This document shows positions 42,544 to 50,878 of a stretch of DNA of 64,000 nucleotides, one piece after another. This DNA is from Paenibacillus sophorae (lineage in GTDB: Bacteria; Bacillota; Bacilli; Paenibacillales; Paenibacillaceae): the NCBI RefSeq assembly GCF_018966525.1, contig NZ_CP076607.1:4774001-4838000 (forward strand), given 5' to 3'. The stretch's first letter is position 1, and each line of letters starts with the position of its first letter. A program made the translations under genes and the position numbers. Under the pieces are notes generated by a model. That model had not been told where the DNA came from. It saw nothing but the letters and a program-made list of their open reading frames with translations, and ran no database searches.

Positions 42544-43479
42544 ATGTCTATTAAACAACAGCTTGGACGAACAGACCTTTATGTTACTCCCATTGGACTC
42601 GGCACAAATGCTGTCGGCGGGCATAACCTGTTCCGGAACCTGAACGACGAAACCGGTAAGGAGATGGTTCGTACCGCTCTGGAGCATGGTATTAACTTTC
42701 TGGACACGGCCTATATTTACGGGCCTGAACGGTCGGAGCAGCTTATTGGCGAAGTGCTTAAAGAAAAAGGCAACCGGGACGAGATCATCATCGCGACCAA
42801 AGGCGCGCATAAACTGGTTGGCAGTGATATCGTGTTCGACAACTCTCCAGCCTTTCTGGAGGCTTCGGTGGACGCCAGCCTGAAACGGCTCCAGACGGAT
42901 TATATCGACCTGTATTATATACATTTTCCGGATGAGAATACGCCCAAAGACGAAGCCGTAGGCGCGCTGCAGCGCCTGAAGGAAGCGGGGAAAATCCGGG
43001 CAATCGGCGTCTCCAACTTCAACATCGACCAGCTCCGCGAGGGCAACCGAAACGGTTATGTCGATGTGATTCAATCGGAGTACAGCCTACTCGCGCGTCA
43101 AGCCGAGAAGGACCTGCTGCCTTATGCCAAAGAACACGGCATTTCTTTTATTCCGTATTTCCCGCTGGCCTCCGGGCTTCTTGCCGGCAAATACGACCGA
43201 AACGCTACCTTCTCCGATATCCGCGCGAACAATCCGCAGTTTGCCGGCGAAGCTTTTGTCCGCAACCTGGAGAAAGTGGATCAGCTCCGCGGAATCGCCA
43301 AGTCGAAGGATACGGAGGTCGCCAATCTGGTTCTTGCCTGGTATTTGACCCGGGACGAAATCGACTCGCTTATTCCGGGCGCCAAGAAGCCGGAGCAAAT
43401 TCTCGCCAACCTCAAAACGCTGGATGTCAAGCTGAACGCGGATGAAATCGCGAAGATTGATAATATTTTCCGCGATTAA
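42544..43479 (+). CDS. Aldo/keto reductase
   Basis: A 311-aa NADPH-dependent oxidoreductase of the AKR superfamily. It has the catalytic tetrad context: DTAYIYGPERSEQLIG (Asp, Tyr), IATKGAH (Lys) and DLYYIHFPD (His). The cofactor loop is IRAIGVSNF, and the C-terminus carries the NADP signature SLIPGAKKPEQI. AAGGAG is 12 nt before the ATG at 42544, a little long. An IS4 element ends 34 nt upstream, so the native promoter was probably displaced and expression may depend on the insertion sequence end. The substrate is unknown. Confidence 0.92.
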   Translation: MSIKQQLGRTDLYVTPIGLGTNAVGGHNLFRNLNDETGKEMVRTALEHGINFLDTAYIYGPERSEQLIGEVLKEKGNRDEIIIATKGAHKLVGSDIVFDNSPAFLEASVDASLKRLQTDYIDLYYIHFPDENTPKDEAVGALQRLKEAGKIRAIGVSNFNIDQLREGNRNGYVDVIQSEYSLLARQAEKDLLPYAKEHGISFIPYFPLASGLLAGKYDRNATFSDIRANNPQFAGEAFVRNLEKVDQLRGIAKSKDTEVANLVLAWYLTRDEIDSLIPGAKKPEQILANLKTLDVKLNADEIAKIDNIFRD

Positions 43480-43925
43480 TTCAAAGCATATCAGCCGCTC
43501 TCATCCTAAATTTTCCGCCTGTACTGTATGTCAAACGGTGATCGGGAAATGGGAGGGGGGCGAACGGATGAAACGGAATTCCTCCCTCTTATTTATCTGA
43601 AAACGGCTTAAACAGGGCATGGAAGGGAATTTCTCCGCTTTATTCAGGCGATTTGGCCGAAACCATAAGAAATTGGAGAAATAAGCCGGAGCTTTTCCCG
43701 TTTATCGTTCCAGGACAGCCTTTTTCCGAAAATATAAGGGACATTTTCCCGTTCGTGCTTGTGTCTGCCAGAGATCAAATGTCCACTCCAGATTCTTACT
43801 TGTTTCCATGCCGTCCAGTCAGGCCTGTGCTCGTTCAATCTCCCTGATCCGGTCTACTCGTTACATAGAAAGACCGGTTTTGCATAACCTAATCAGCGGA
43901 CCTATGCAGAAAGGAATGAAAACCC
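43480..43925. other. Gene-poor stretch
   Basis: A plus-strand 64-codon frame (43653-43847) exists but has no ribosome site and low-information composition. ATTTCTCC and GGAGAAAT form an inverted repeat around 43632-43682. The text has the feel of the intergenic repeat families seen in Paenibacillus chromosomes, but I cannot test that here. Confidence 0.4.
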
Positions 43926-44126
43926 ATGGAGGATAAGAACAGGCTGACGGATCCCAAGGGAAGCGGCGTGGAGCCGATTCCCGATCCTGACAACCCCCAA
44001 GCGGAACGGGAAGGGGCGACCGGCAAGGTGGAAGATATCGTCGGGGGCATTATGGACAATATTGAGGAGAGTCTGACCGGGGACACGCCTGAAGATGTTA
44101 ATACAAGCGAAGAGAGCAAACAATAA
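43926..44126 (+). CDS. Small acidic hypothetical protein (66 aa)
   Basis: A short, strongly acidic, probably disordered protein with proline-rich (GVEPIPDPDNP) and glutamate-rich segments. AAAGGA precedes the ATG by 10 nt, and a terminator follows at once, so it looks like a real single-gene unit. No family is recognised. Confidence 0.6.
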   Translation: MEDKNRLTDPKGSGVEPIPDPDNPQAEREGATGKVEDIVGGIMDNIEESLTGDTPEDVNTSEESKQ

Positions 44127-44137
44127 CGTCATTCCAA

Positions 44138-44183
44138 AAGCAGCGAAAGGCCGCAGAACTCAGCGCCTGCCGCTGCTTTTTTT
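44138..44183 (+). terminator. Terminator of the 66-aa gene
   Basis: AGCAGCG and CGCTGCT pair with an inner GGC/GCC helix, followed by seven T residues. Confidence 0.88.
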
Positions 44184-44307
44184 GCTGCCCTAAATTCAAA
44201 AATGTGACCATACTGAAAACTTATTGAAACTTTCGAAACACCGATGTATAATTTAGCAAATTAACGCGCTCCCATATGCTAGTCCAAGAAAACCAGGAGG
44301 GAAAGTC

Positions 44308-44517
44308 ATGCCATATACGATTATGAAAAACGCCGAATTTTTTACCGCCGCACTGGCGCAAAAATACGTGTTCGCCCTGCAGATCGGTCCTGACGGCATG
44401 TATTCCCGCGTAGGCGCCGGCCTTGTCCAAATGTTCTCCGATGAGTACGTGAAGCTTAAAAATTTTGACGGGTCGGTTATGCTGTACTCCAGATTTGACA
44501 CCAAGTTCCAGCACTAG
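44308..44517 (+). CDS. Small hypothetical protein (69 aa)
   Basis: A small protein behind an excellent AGGAGG site 7 nt from its ATG. It contains FFTAALAQKYVFALQIG and FDGSVMLYSRF, suggesting a mixed alpha/beta fold. No family is recognised. A hairpin closes the gene at its stop codon. Confidence 0.6.
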   Translation: MPYTIMKNAEFFTAALAQKYVFALQIGPDGMYSRVGAGLVQMFSDEYVKLKNFDGSVMLYSRFDTKFQH

Positions 44518-44549
44518 GTACCTCAGTTCGGATTGAAGTACCTAGTATG
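44515..44549. terminator. Hairpin at the end of the 69-aa gene
   Basis: CTAGGTACCT/AGTACCTAG pairs nearly perfectly around a 13-nt loop and overlaps the stop codon. No clear T-run follows. Confidence 0.45.
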
Positions 44550-44579
44550 GAAAATAGTAAGACCGATATTCCCTACGAT

Positions 44580-45038
44580 TCATATTTTTCGCTCCTTCTC
44601 CAAATAAATGATGGTTAAGTGCCGGTCGACCTCTACCTTCCGACACGGTTTAAAGCCCAACTTAGCGTATAGATAGAGATTTTTTTGGCTTTTTTCACCG
44701 GTGAACAATTCATATTTGCGGCAACTGCCAAACTGCTGTTCAATTGCATTTAGCAGGGTCGTCCCGATTCCGGTACTTTGATGATCCGGGTGGACAATCA
44801 GCTTGCCGATTTTGCAAACCTGATTCTCTTGATAAGCTCTTACGGAACCTACGATTTTGCCGCTGATCACCGCTTTAAGCACAAAGTGCCTCTCCAGTTC
44901 TTCTTCCAACTCGCTTAAGTTCTGCATCAGCGGCTGAATGGTATAGTCATTATAGATTTGCGCTTCGCTTTGGTATGACAGATACTGAAGCTCCAATATT
45001 TCAGCCGCATCCTCCCGCTCCGCCTTCGATATTTCCAT
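44580..45038 (-). CDS. GNAT family N-acetyltransferase
   Basis: A 152-aa acetyltransferase. The acetyl-CoA site is visible as VHPDHQSTGIGTTLLN, matching the Q/R-x-x-G-x-G/A motif A. Motif B follows at LYAKLGFKP. The substrate is not predictable. It is 12 nt downstream of the Cof-type phosphatase, so the two are probably cotranscribed. Confidence 0.88.
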   Translation of the reverse strand: MEISKAEREDAAEILELQYLSYQSEAQIYNDYTIQPLMQNLSELEEELERHFVLKAVISGKIVGSVRAYQENQVCKIGKLIVHPDHQSTGIGTTLLNAIEQQFGSCRKYELFTGEKSQKNLYLYAKLGFKPCRKVEVDRHLTIIYLEKERKI

Positions 45039-45050
45039 AACAAAATCCTC

Positions 45051-45845
45051 TCATTCAGCTATTGTTGTCAAAAGATATTGTTCCAGCACCAACGCTACGC
45101 CATCCTCATCGTTACTGACCGTAACTTCTTGCGCCATGGCTTTGAGAGGGGCAACCGCATTGCCCATCGCAACGGAGTACCCGCAAATTTCAGACAGTCC
45201 GATATCGTTATAATCATCGCCAAACGCCATAACCTTTTCCAAAGAAATGCCAAATTTTTCGCATAAGAATCGAACGGCTTGCTCCTTAGAAGCATCCTTG
45301 GACATGATCTGCACCAGCGTTCCGTTATCGGTAAGAATAATATTCAGGCTTGAACCGAACCTTTCGAACAAAAACTTGTAATCCGGAAGCCCACTGATGA
45401 GAATCTTGGTTGCGTCATACTGGCGTAATTCTTCCATCGTCTTCAGAACAGGCCGTCCCCGGACATGCTTAACAACGGAATCATCCACCTCGCGCAAACT
45501 GAACCATTCATCCTGAACTTCCACTCCAATAACAATATCTGGATGGGAATCCACGCAATAATCCAACAGCTCTCTCGATAATGAAGAGGGGATTGAATAA
45601 TGGGCGTTAACATTCGTTTGTACGCAGCTCACCATAGCGCCGTTGTAGAAGACAAAGGAACCTATATCCTGAAGCTTTTGGGGCAGCATCTGTTTAACCG
45701 CTCTCGGCGGCCGGGCCGTTGCAAAAATAATTTGCATTCCACTTTGATGGCAGGCAAGGATGGCTTTGAGATTTCTGTCCGTAACCTTCTTCTCCGAATT
45801 TAACAGGGTTCCGTCAAGATCAAGAATGATCGCGGCAATGTTCAT
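45051..45845 (-). CDS. Cof-type HAD-IIB phosphatase
   Basis: A 264-aa phosphatase of the HAD superfamily (Cof/YkrA subfamily), acting on sugar phosphates or flavin/PLP-type phosphates. It has the nucleophile motif LDLDGTLL near the N-terminus, the IFATARP motif II, a lysine in the ASKEQAVRFL region, and the GDDYNDI motif IV. AAGGAG lies 6 nt before the ATG at 45845. A GNAT gene follows. Confidence 0.9.
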   Translation of the reverse strand: MNIAAIILDLDGTLLNSEKKVTDRNLKAILACHQSGMQIIFATARPPRAVKQMLPQKLQDIGSFVFYNGAMVSCVQTNVNAHYSIPSSLSRELLDYCVDSHPDIVIGVEVQDEWFSLREVDDSVVKHVRGRPVLKTMEELRQYDATKILISGLPDYKFLFERFGSSLNIILTDNGTLVQIMSKDASKEQAVRFLCEKFGISLEKVMAFGDDYNDIGLSEICGYSVAMGNAVAPLKAMAQEVTVSNDEDGVALVLEQYLLTTIAE

Positions 45846-45926
45846 ACCCTTCTCCTTCCACATCTATCTATTCAAACATCGCTGCCTCTCTTTTTTGCCG
45901 GGAAAAGATCTCTCTAGGGTAAGGGA

Positions 45927-46040
45927 TCACGATAAGCTTTCATTCAGATCGTTTCTGATGATCGCTGCGACCGAGGGCATGAACAATAATCCCGAGCCTA
46001 CTTTAGCCCTCAGGTTTTGATAATATTCAGACATTGGCAT
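45927..46040 (-). pseudogene. NUDIX hydrolase N-terminal remnant
   Basis: From the ATG at 46040 (AAGGTG 6 nt upstream), the frame reads MPMSEYYQNLR then LLFMPSVAAIIRNDLNESLS and stops. That matches the typical N-terminus of Firmicute NUDIX hydrolases (MPSVAAIIRN region), but the frame ends before any Nudix box. The downstream sequence does not resume the family. I read it as a gene truncated by deletion. Confidence 0.6.
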
Positions 46041-46092
46041 ACGGTTCACCTTACGGTATTTTTGTTAAACCTCCACTTACTCTCCTAAAATG

Positions 46093-46527
46093 CTATACGC
46101 TGTCTTTGCTGACCCATCTCATCCCCGGCGCCGCCTCAGGCCGTTCCTCAAACCCGAACTTTTTATAAAAGCCGGACTTATGCGCCGCCGCAAACAATTG
46201 GACCATCAGGATATCCTGTTCTTTGCACTTTTTGAGCAATCTGCCCAGAATACCGCTGCCAATGCCCTTGCCCTGGTAATCCGGTAAAATAATCAAATCA
46301 CATATGAACGCTTGAAAAATGCCATCCGAAATCACCCGGCCCATTCCTACCAGCCGATCCTCCTCAAAAGCTGAAACAACCAGCCAACTTTGGCGCAGAG
46401 CCGCTCCCAGCTGCCCGCTTCCCTTCTCCTTTACCCCGTGCCAGCCCGCGCTTTCAACCAAAGTGATAAATTCTTCCCCTGTCGGCGTGTACTCGCGGTA
46501 TGTAACAGGCTGCAAATCCTTGGACAT
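46093..46527 (-). CDS. GNAT family N-acetyltransferase
   Basis: A 144-aa acetyltransferase with motif A as LPDYQGKGIGSGILG and a C-terminal FYKKFGFEERP. It resembles the YhbS/ArsN-like small GNATs that end in a GMRW motif, present here as APGMRWVSKD. A GGAGG lies 11 nt before the ATG at 46527. It is 27 nt downstream of a methyltransferase gene. Confidence 0.87.
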   Translation of the reverse strand: MSKDLQPVTYREYTPTGEEFITLVESAGWHGVKEKGSGQLGAALRQSWLVVSAFEEDRLVGMGRVISDGIFQAFICDLIILPDYQGKGIGSGILGRLLKKCKEQDILMVQLFAAAHKSGFYKKFGFEERPEAAPGMRWVSKDSV

Positions 46528-46554
46528 GATAATATTCACCTCCGGCCGTTCGTA

Positions 46555-47328
46555 TTATTTTTCCGCGATCCACACCGTCCATCGGTCCTGTTCTTGTATC
46601 GGTTGGCCGATTACCAGACGCTGCCCGATGAAATTCACCAGCTCCGAGAGCTCATTATCCGTCAGCTCAAATAGTAGAGATCTTCCCGTCCGGCCCAGCA
46701 AATCCAGCCCCAGCTGTTCAAAGTCCTCATATCTTCTACGGGTTTCCCAGTATGAAAACTCGGCGGTCAGGCTGAACCCGGTCTGCCTTAAAGCGTCAAT
46801 AACCTCAATGCCGGAATAGCGTCTTTGAATTTCCTGCTGAAGCAGCTTCGGATATTTCTCGAAAAAATAGCCGCGGATATGGCTTGAACTCCCCTCAAGC
46901 GAGCAATCTTCAGGCGTCCGGTCTTGGATGATGAATTTTCCGCCAGGTTTCATTACCCGATAGGCTTCTTGAAAGCACGCGCTTAGGTCTCTAATATGAT
47001 GAATCAACGCGCGCTCCAGCACAATATCGTACTGTCCGTCCTTAAGACCTGTATCAAGCGCATTTCCTTGAGCAAAACTGATGTTCGGAATGTCCCTGCA
47101 ATTCTCCGCCGCTCCATTTAGCATTTCAGCCGAAAAATCCATTCCCGTCACATCGGCAGCGCCGGAAAGCGCTAATGCCTTTGTGTATATCCCTCCGCCG
47201 CAGCCTATATCCAATACCCGCTTTCCTTGAAGCCGGACATTCCTCTCTATCGTTTGAATCCAGCTCGCTTCCGCCTCTCTGGAGGCATAGGTCGATTGAT
47301 TATTGTGGTCGTGAAAGTCGATCGGCAT
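46555..47328 (-). CDS. Class I SAM-dependent methyltransferase
   Basis: A 257-aa methyltransferase. Motif I is VLDIGCGGGIYTKAL (about residues 40-54), followed by VTGMDFSAEML (motif II) and the HHIRDLSACFQEAYRVMKPGG region of the Methyltransf_11 fold. The substrate is unknown; a small molecule is likely. It leads into the GNAT gene downstream. Confidence 0.88.
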   Translation of the reverse strand: MPIDFHDHNNQSTYASREAEASWIQTIERNVRLQGKRVLDIGCGGGIYTKALALSGAADVTGMDFSAEMLNGAAENCRDIPNISFAQGNALDTGLKDGQYDIVLERALIHHIRDLSACFQEAYRVMKPGGKFIIQDRTPEDCSLEGSSSHIRGYFFEKYPKLLQQEIQRRYSGIEVIDALRQTGFSLTAEFSYWETRRRYEDFEQLGLDLLGRTGRSLLFELTDNELSELVNFIGQRLVIGQPIQEQDRWTVWIAEK

Positions 47329-47362
47329 TCATTATCCCGCCTTTCCTTAATCTGATGCTCCT

Positions 47363-47796
47363 TTAAAAATGCTTGCGAAACCCTACCACATTCTCTTTCC
47401 TATAGCCTAACTCTTCGTAGAACTTATGCGCCTCCGCCCGCTGCCCGCCCGATACAAAAATGATATAAGTACAATCTTTTCCCGCGCCGCCCGCTCGATC
47501 TCCTGCATTAATACCCTGCCAACACCTTGTCTTCTGAAACGGCTGGCAACAACGACATTCTCAATCACCATAAAAGACTTGCATTCTCCCACAAAATCCT
47601 GGCAGATGATCCCCATCAGCGAACCAGCCAGTATATCGTCTTGAAAAGCGCCCAGCAGAATGTAGTTGTCATTATATTCAACCGATTCGAATACGCTGGC
47701 CAGCTTGGCCTCATTGCTCTTGTGTCCCGTCAGCTCCTCATACAAGCCGTTTAACTCTGGCAAATCTTCTCTGCCGATCTTTCTAATAGAAATCAT
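47363..47796 (-). pseudogene. GNAT acetyltransferase with a frameshift in a T5 tract
   Basis: The frame from the ATG at 47796 is a normal GNAT up to RQGVGRVLMQEIERAAREKIVLISF, here recognised by FRRQGVGRVLM and EKIVLISF. It then runs into an unrelated tail and stops at 47407. In another frame from the same point the expected C-terminus continues: SGGQRAEAHKFYEELGY then VVGFRKHF, with a stop at 47363-47365. The break is at a run of five T in the coding strand (47456-47460). Loss of one T from six, or gain of two, would explain it. It overlaps the HAD gene start by 4 nt. Confidence 0.85.
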
Positions 47797-48464
47797 AGTG
47801 AACCTGCCGCCTCTCCTTCTGAAGCAAACGCTTCATACAGTTCCTGTACAGTATGTATGCAATAGGTCGGCCCGATAGCTTCCATCTCAGCCGCGCTGCC
47901 GTACCCGTACAAGACGCCAATCGACGATATTCCGTTGTTATGCGCTCCGATAATATCATGCTTCCGGTCTCCGATCATCACGGTTCCGGCTGTTTCCAGA
48001 TTCTCTTTTTCCAGGATATGCTTAATGATCTCACTCTTATCCGACAATGTTCCATCAAGGCCGCTCCCGACCACCGCATGGAAAAAGTGCTCCAGCTGAA
48101 AATGCTTCAAAATCTTCTCGGCGAACACAAGCGGCTTGGAAGTCGCGACGATCAGAACGGCCTGCCGCTGAATGAGCATGCTTAATAGCTCGGGAATGCC
48201 GGAATACAGCTCATTTTCGAAAATACCCTTGTCCGCAAAATACTCCCGGTAATACTGCACGGCCTGCCAAGCATCCGCCTCTGAAAAACCGTAAAACTCC
48301 TGAAACGAATGAGCCAGCGGCGGCCCGATGAACGGCTCCAATCGATCCAAATTGTCTTCGACAATACCAAACTTGGCAAGCGCATACTGCACGGACTTGG
48401 TTATACCAATCTTCGGGTCTGTCAGCGTACCGTCCAGATCAAATAAAATATGCGAAAAAATCAA
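47793..48464 (-). CDS. HAD family hydrolase (phosphoglycolate phosphatase-like)
   Basis: A 223-aa phosphatase with ILFDLDGTLTDPK (nucleophile), a C1 cap domain, VATSKPLVFAEKIL (motif II and III region), and MIGDRKHDIIGAHNNG (motif IV). It resembles PpaX/Gph-type enzymes. It starts at TTG 48464 with GAGGTG upstream. The stop overlaps the GNAT start by 4 nt (ATGA), so the two are translationally coupled. Confidence 0.9.
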   Translation of the reverse strand: MIFSHILFDLDGTLTDPKIGITKSVQYALAKFGIVEDNLDRLEPFIGPPLAHSFQEFYGFSEADAWQAVQYYREYFADKGIFENELYSGIPELLSMLIQRQAVLIVATSKPLVFAEKILKHFQLEHFFHAVVGSGLDGTLSDKSEIIKHILEKENLETAGTVMIGDRKHDIIGAHNNGISSIGVLYGYGSAAEMEAIGPTYCIHTVQELYEAFASEGEAAGSL

Positions 48465-48491
48465 ATGATCACCTCTCCTGTTACGTCATAT

Positions 48492-49022
48492 TCATTTGCC
48501 AATCTCATACTCCGTAATGGAAGCGCAAGGAATATCCTCCCGGTTCACCTGGGTCCGAAAAGCCATGCCATGACCGACTACAATAACAACCTCATGCTGC
48601 GCATATCTTCTCAGGACGCTGTCCACCCTGCTTTTCAGCATTGGCTTCGATTCCCAAATCCTTGTTTCTCCCGGGGGATACACCCCGCCGCATCGTTCAT
48701 AGTCTTGGACGAGTTCGTTTAATCGCTCAAGCGTATCATATTCGAATGTGAGATCCGGCTGCCATTCCCGGAGGTCGAACTCGACGGCGATGTCCAATGA
48801 CAGTTCCTTGGATAGAATCGCCGAGGTCTGCATCGCCCGGGTGTAGGGGGAAGTGATGATAAGCTCCGCCTGCCGCAACCGTTGATCTTTTGATGTTTCA
48901 TACACCTGGCGGATTCCTCGTGCGGTTAGAGGTGCTAAATCCCGTCCATGCCCTTTTAGCCTGTAATTTTCATTGATCTGCCAATCCGGTTCACCGTGAC
49001 GAATCAAATAGAATAGGGTCAT
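48492..49022 (-). CDS. Histidine phosphatase family protein
   Basis: A 176-aa phosphatase of the phosphoglycerate-mutase-like branch. It has the catalytic LIRHGEPDW motif at the N-terminus, the ITSPYTRAMQTS motif, and the second histidine in VVVGHGMAFR. Its ATG follows the GNAT stop codon directly, with no good ribosome site, suggesting translational coupling. The substrate is unknown. Confidence 0.9.
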   Translation of the reverse strand: MTLFYLIRHGEPDWQINENYRLKGHGRDLAPLTARGIRQVYETSKDQRLRQAELIITSPYTRAMQTSAILSKELSLDIAVEFDLREWQPDLTFEYDTLERLNELVQDYERCGGVYPPGETRIWESKPMLKSRVDSVLRRYAQHEVVIVVGHGMAFRTQVNREDIPCASITEYEIGK

Positions 49023-49481
49023 CTACAATTTCTTCTCAAAACACAGGCTGGATCGACAATCGGCGTATTCTCCGAACCGTTCAATCTCGCCGTAGCCGTT
49101 CTTTTTGTAGAATCCGATCGCCTCCGTCTGCTGATCTCCCGTTTCCAGCTTGATTCCCTTATATCCCTGATTTGCCGCCTCCTCTTCCAGCCGCTGCATA
49201 ATCATCCGGGCGATTCCCTTGTTCCGGAACTCCGGCTCCACGAAGAAACGCTTCAGCTCCACATGCTCTTCGTCCAGCTTCTTAATCGCTCCGCATCCGA
49301 CTGGGCGGGAGTTCAGGTAAGCGACGATAAAATAAATATCATTTACGTAAGGATCTTCGAAATCAACCAGAAAGACTTCTTCCGGCGGGTAAAGCTCAAA
49401 CAGATAGTGGTCAAGCTGTGCAATCAACAGGGCCAGATCCGGATGCTCCGGCGCCACCTGTACCAGTTCGGTATTTTCCAT
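49023..49481 (-). CDS. GNAT family N-acetyltransferase
   Basis: A 152-aa acetyltransferase with motif A as VEPEFRNKGIARMIMQ and FYKKNGYGEIERFGEY at the end. AAGGAG is 9 nt before the ATG. It is transcribed with the histidine phosphatase gene. Confidence 0.9.
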   Translation of the reverse strand: MENTELVQVAPEHPDLALLIAQLDHYLFELYPPEEVFLVDFEDPYVNDIYFIVAYLNSRPVGCGAIKKLDEEHVELKRFFVEPEFRNKGIARMIMQRLEEEAANQGYKGIKLETGDQQTEAIGFYKKNGYGEIERFGEYADCRSSLCFEKKL

Positions 49482-49500
49482 GTGCAGTCTCTCCTTAATG

Positions 49501-50262
49501 TTAGCCTAACATCCACGACGCCAGCCGATAGACAAAATCCGAATAATTATGGCAAATCACGGGTGCGGCGATGCTTTCCGTTTTAAAATACATATAGCAA
49601 TACCAATATCCCAGCAGAAAAGCATGAATCAATTGCACCCCGTTATACTGCAACGAAAAGGGCGACCAGAAGACGAACACATGCCCCAGTGAAAAAAGGA
49701 GACTTGAAACCGTCGCCAAAAGCCATTTCATCTTTCTGTCACGCAGCCCCGCAAACACGTACACAGCCAAGTATTCAATGACAAATATTCTAAAAAACGG
49801 CTCCTCTCCAATGCCCGGCAGCATTCCGTAAGTCAGCAAATCCGTAATGATATAGGCTGTGCTCTGATGTTGAAGCTCGCCTGTCGGCGAGTAAATTCCC
49901 TCATATACCAGCAGTCCCCGGAGAGAAAGATACGCGAGCGGATACAGAATAAGAAAGATGCCGATTAGCCTCAGTCCCGCCCTCACGTTCTTCCAGTTGA
50001 AACCCAGTTCATGGAGCGGCCTTGAAAGGAACAGCTTGATCAGGACGAAGGTGATTCCGATTTGAACCCCGTACCAGAGCAGCATTCGGGCAAAAGGTTC
50101 CGCATATCCGACTTTGGACAGCATACGGAGCGCATAGCCGGAGGGTCCTCTGTAATCATAGGATAAATAATTCACCGCTTGCTGCATAACCAACATTATG
50201 ACGATCAGCAGAATAAAGAAAGCCGTACCTCTTAATTTCCCTTTATGTATGCCTCTCTCCAA
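49501..50262 (-). CDS. CPBP family intramembrane metalloprotease (Abi)
   Basis: A 253-aa membrane protein with about seven helices. The family motifs are present: GEEPFFR (an EExxxR variant), SLGHVFVFW, and HNYSDF near the end. These provide the catalytic glutamates and metal-binding histidines of Rce1-like proteases. Roles in the family include bacteriocin immunity and peptide processing. It starts at TTG 50262, with GAGG 8 nt upstream. Confidence 0.85.
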   Translation of the reverse strand: MERGIHKGKLRGTAFFILLIVIMLVMQQAVNYLSYDYRGPSGYALRMLSKVGYAEPFARMLLWYGVQIGITFVLIKLFLSRPLHELGFNWKNVRAGLRLIGIFLILYPLAYLSLRGLLVYEGIYSPTGELQHQSTAYIITDLLTYGMLPGIGEEPFFRIFVIEYLAVYVFAGLRDRKMKWLLATVSSLLFSLGHVFVFWSPFSLQYNGVQLIHAFLLGYWYCYMYFKTESIAAPVICHNYSDFVYRLASWMLG

Positions 50263-50346
50263 TATTTCAACCTCGCTTCTTCCCGTTTCTTCAAGTCCTT
50301 CTTTGCAGCCGCTCCATGACTAATTTCCTGACCGCACTCTTCTCCA

Positions 50347-50865
50347 TTAATAATATTTAGATGGTACGGCATTACCGAACCTAATGATTGAAAAATCCAA
50401 CGTCGATTGAATTATACGGTTCCGCAGAGGATGCAAATCCGGTGTAAAACGCAGCTCAACCGGTTCCTGGAGCAGCTTGGACAACAAATCGCCCATCGGT
50501 TCCACGTTTACGGGACTGACCTCTTCCAGCGAAATATAATACCCTGCCGTCTCGTCGAATAATGTGAAAGAATCTTCCGCAAAAGTGTATCTGTACAGCC
50601 GTGTATGGCGAATGCGTTCCAGCCAGGCACTCTCTACGGCAATAATCTTATCTGCGCTTGTATGCTCAAAAAAACTCCCGGTGTCTTCCACCGCCGCCCC
50701 CTTCGGCTTCGAGTAGATCACCCGGGGGCAGTCCCGGGGAAAGTAATAATGCGGGGCATGCTCATGGTCGATTGCCCAGACGACCGGCTGTAAATCGGGA
50801 AAGGATTTCGAGGGGCGGGGATGAAAGATTTCGATGCCGGGCTCTTCGCTTAAGTGATATAACAT
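50347..50865 (-). CDS. DUF6886 family protein
   Basis: A 172-aa soluble protein resembling the DUF6886 family as I recall it: MLYHLSEEPGIEIFHPR and PVVWAIDHEHAPHYYFPRDC are characteristic. Function is unknown. GGAGG precedes the ATG. It is 13 nt after the YdcF-like gene and may share its transcript. Confidence 0.78.
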   Translation of the reverse strand: MLYHLSEEPGIEIFHPRPSKSFPDLQPVVWAIDHEHAPHYYFPRDCPRVIYSKPKGAAVEDTGSFFEHTSADKIIAVESAWLERIRHTRLYRYTFAEDSFTLFDETAGYYISLEEVSPVNVEPMGDLLSKLLQEPVELRFTPDLHPLRNRIIQSTLDFSIIRFGNAVPSKYY

Positions 50866-50878
50866 AGATCCTCCATTG

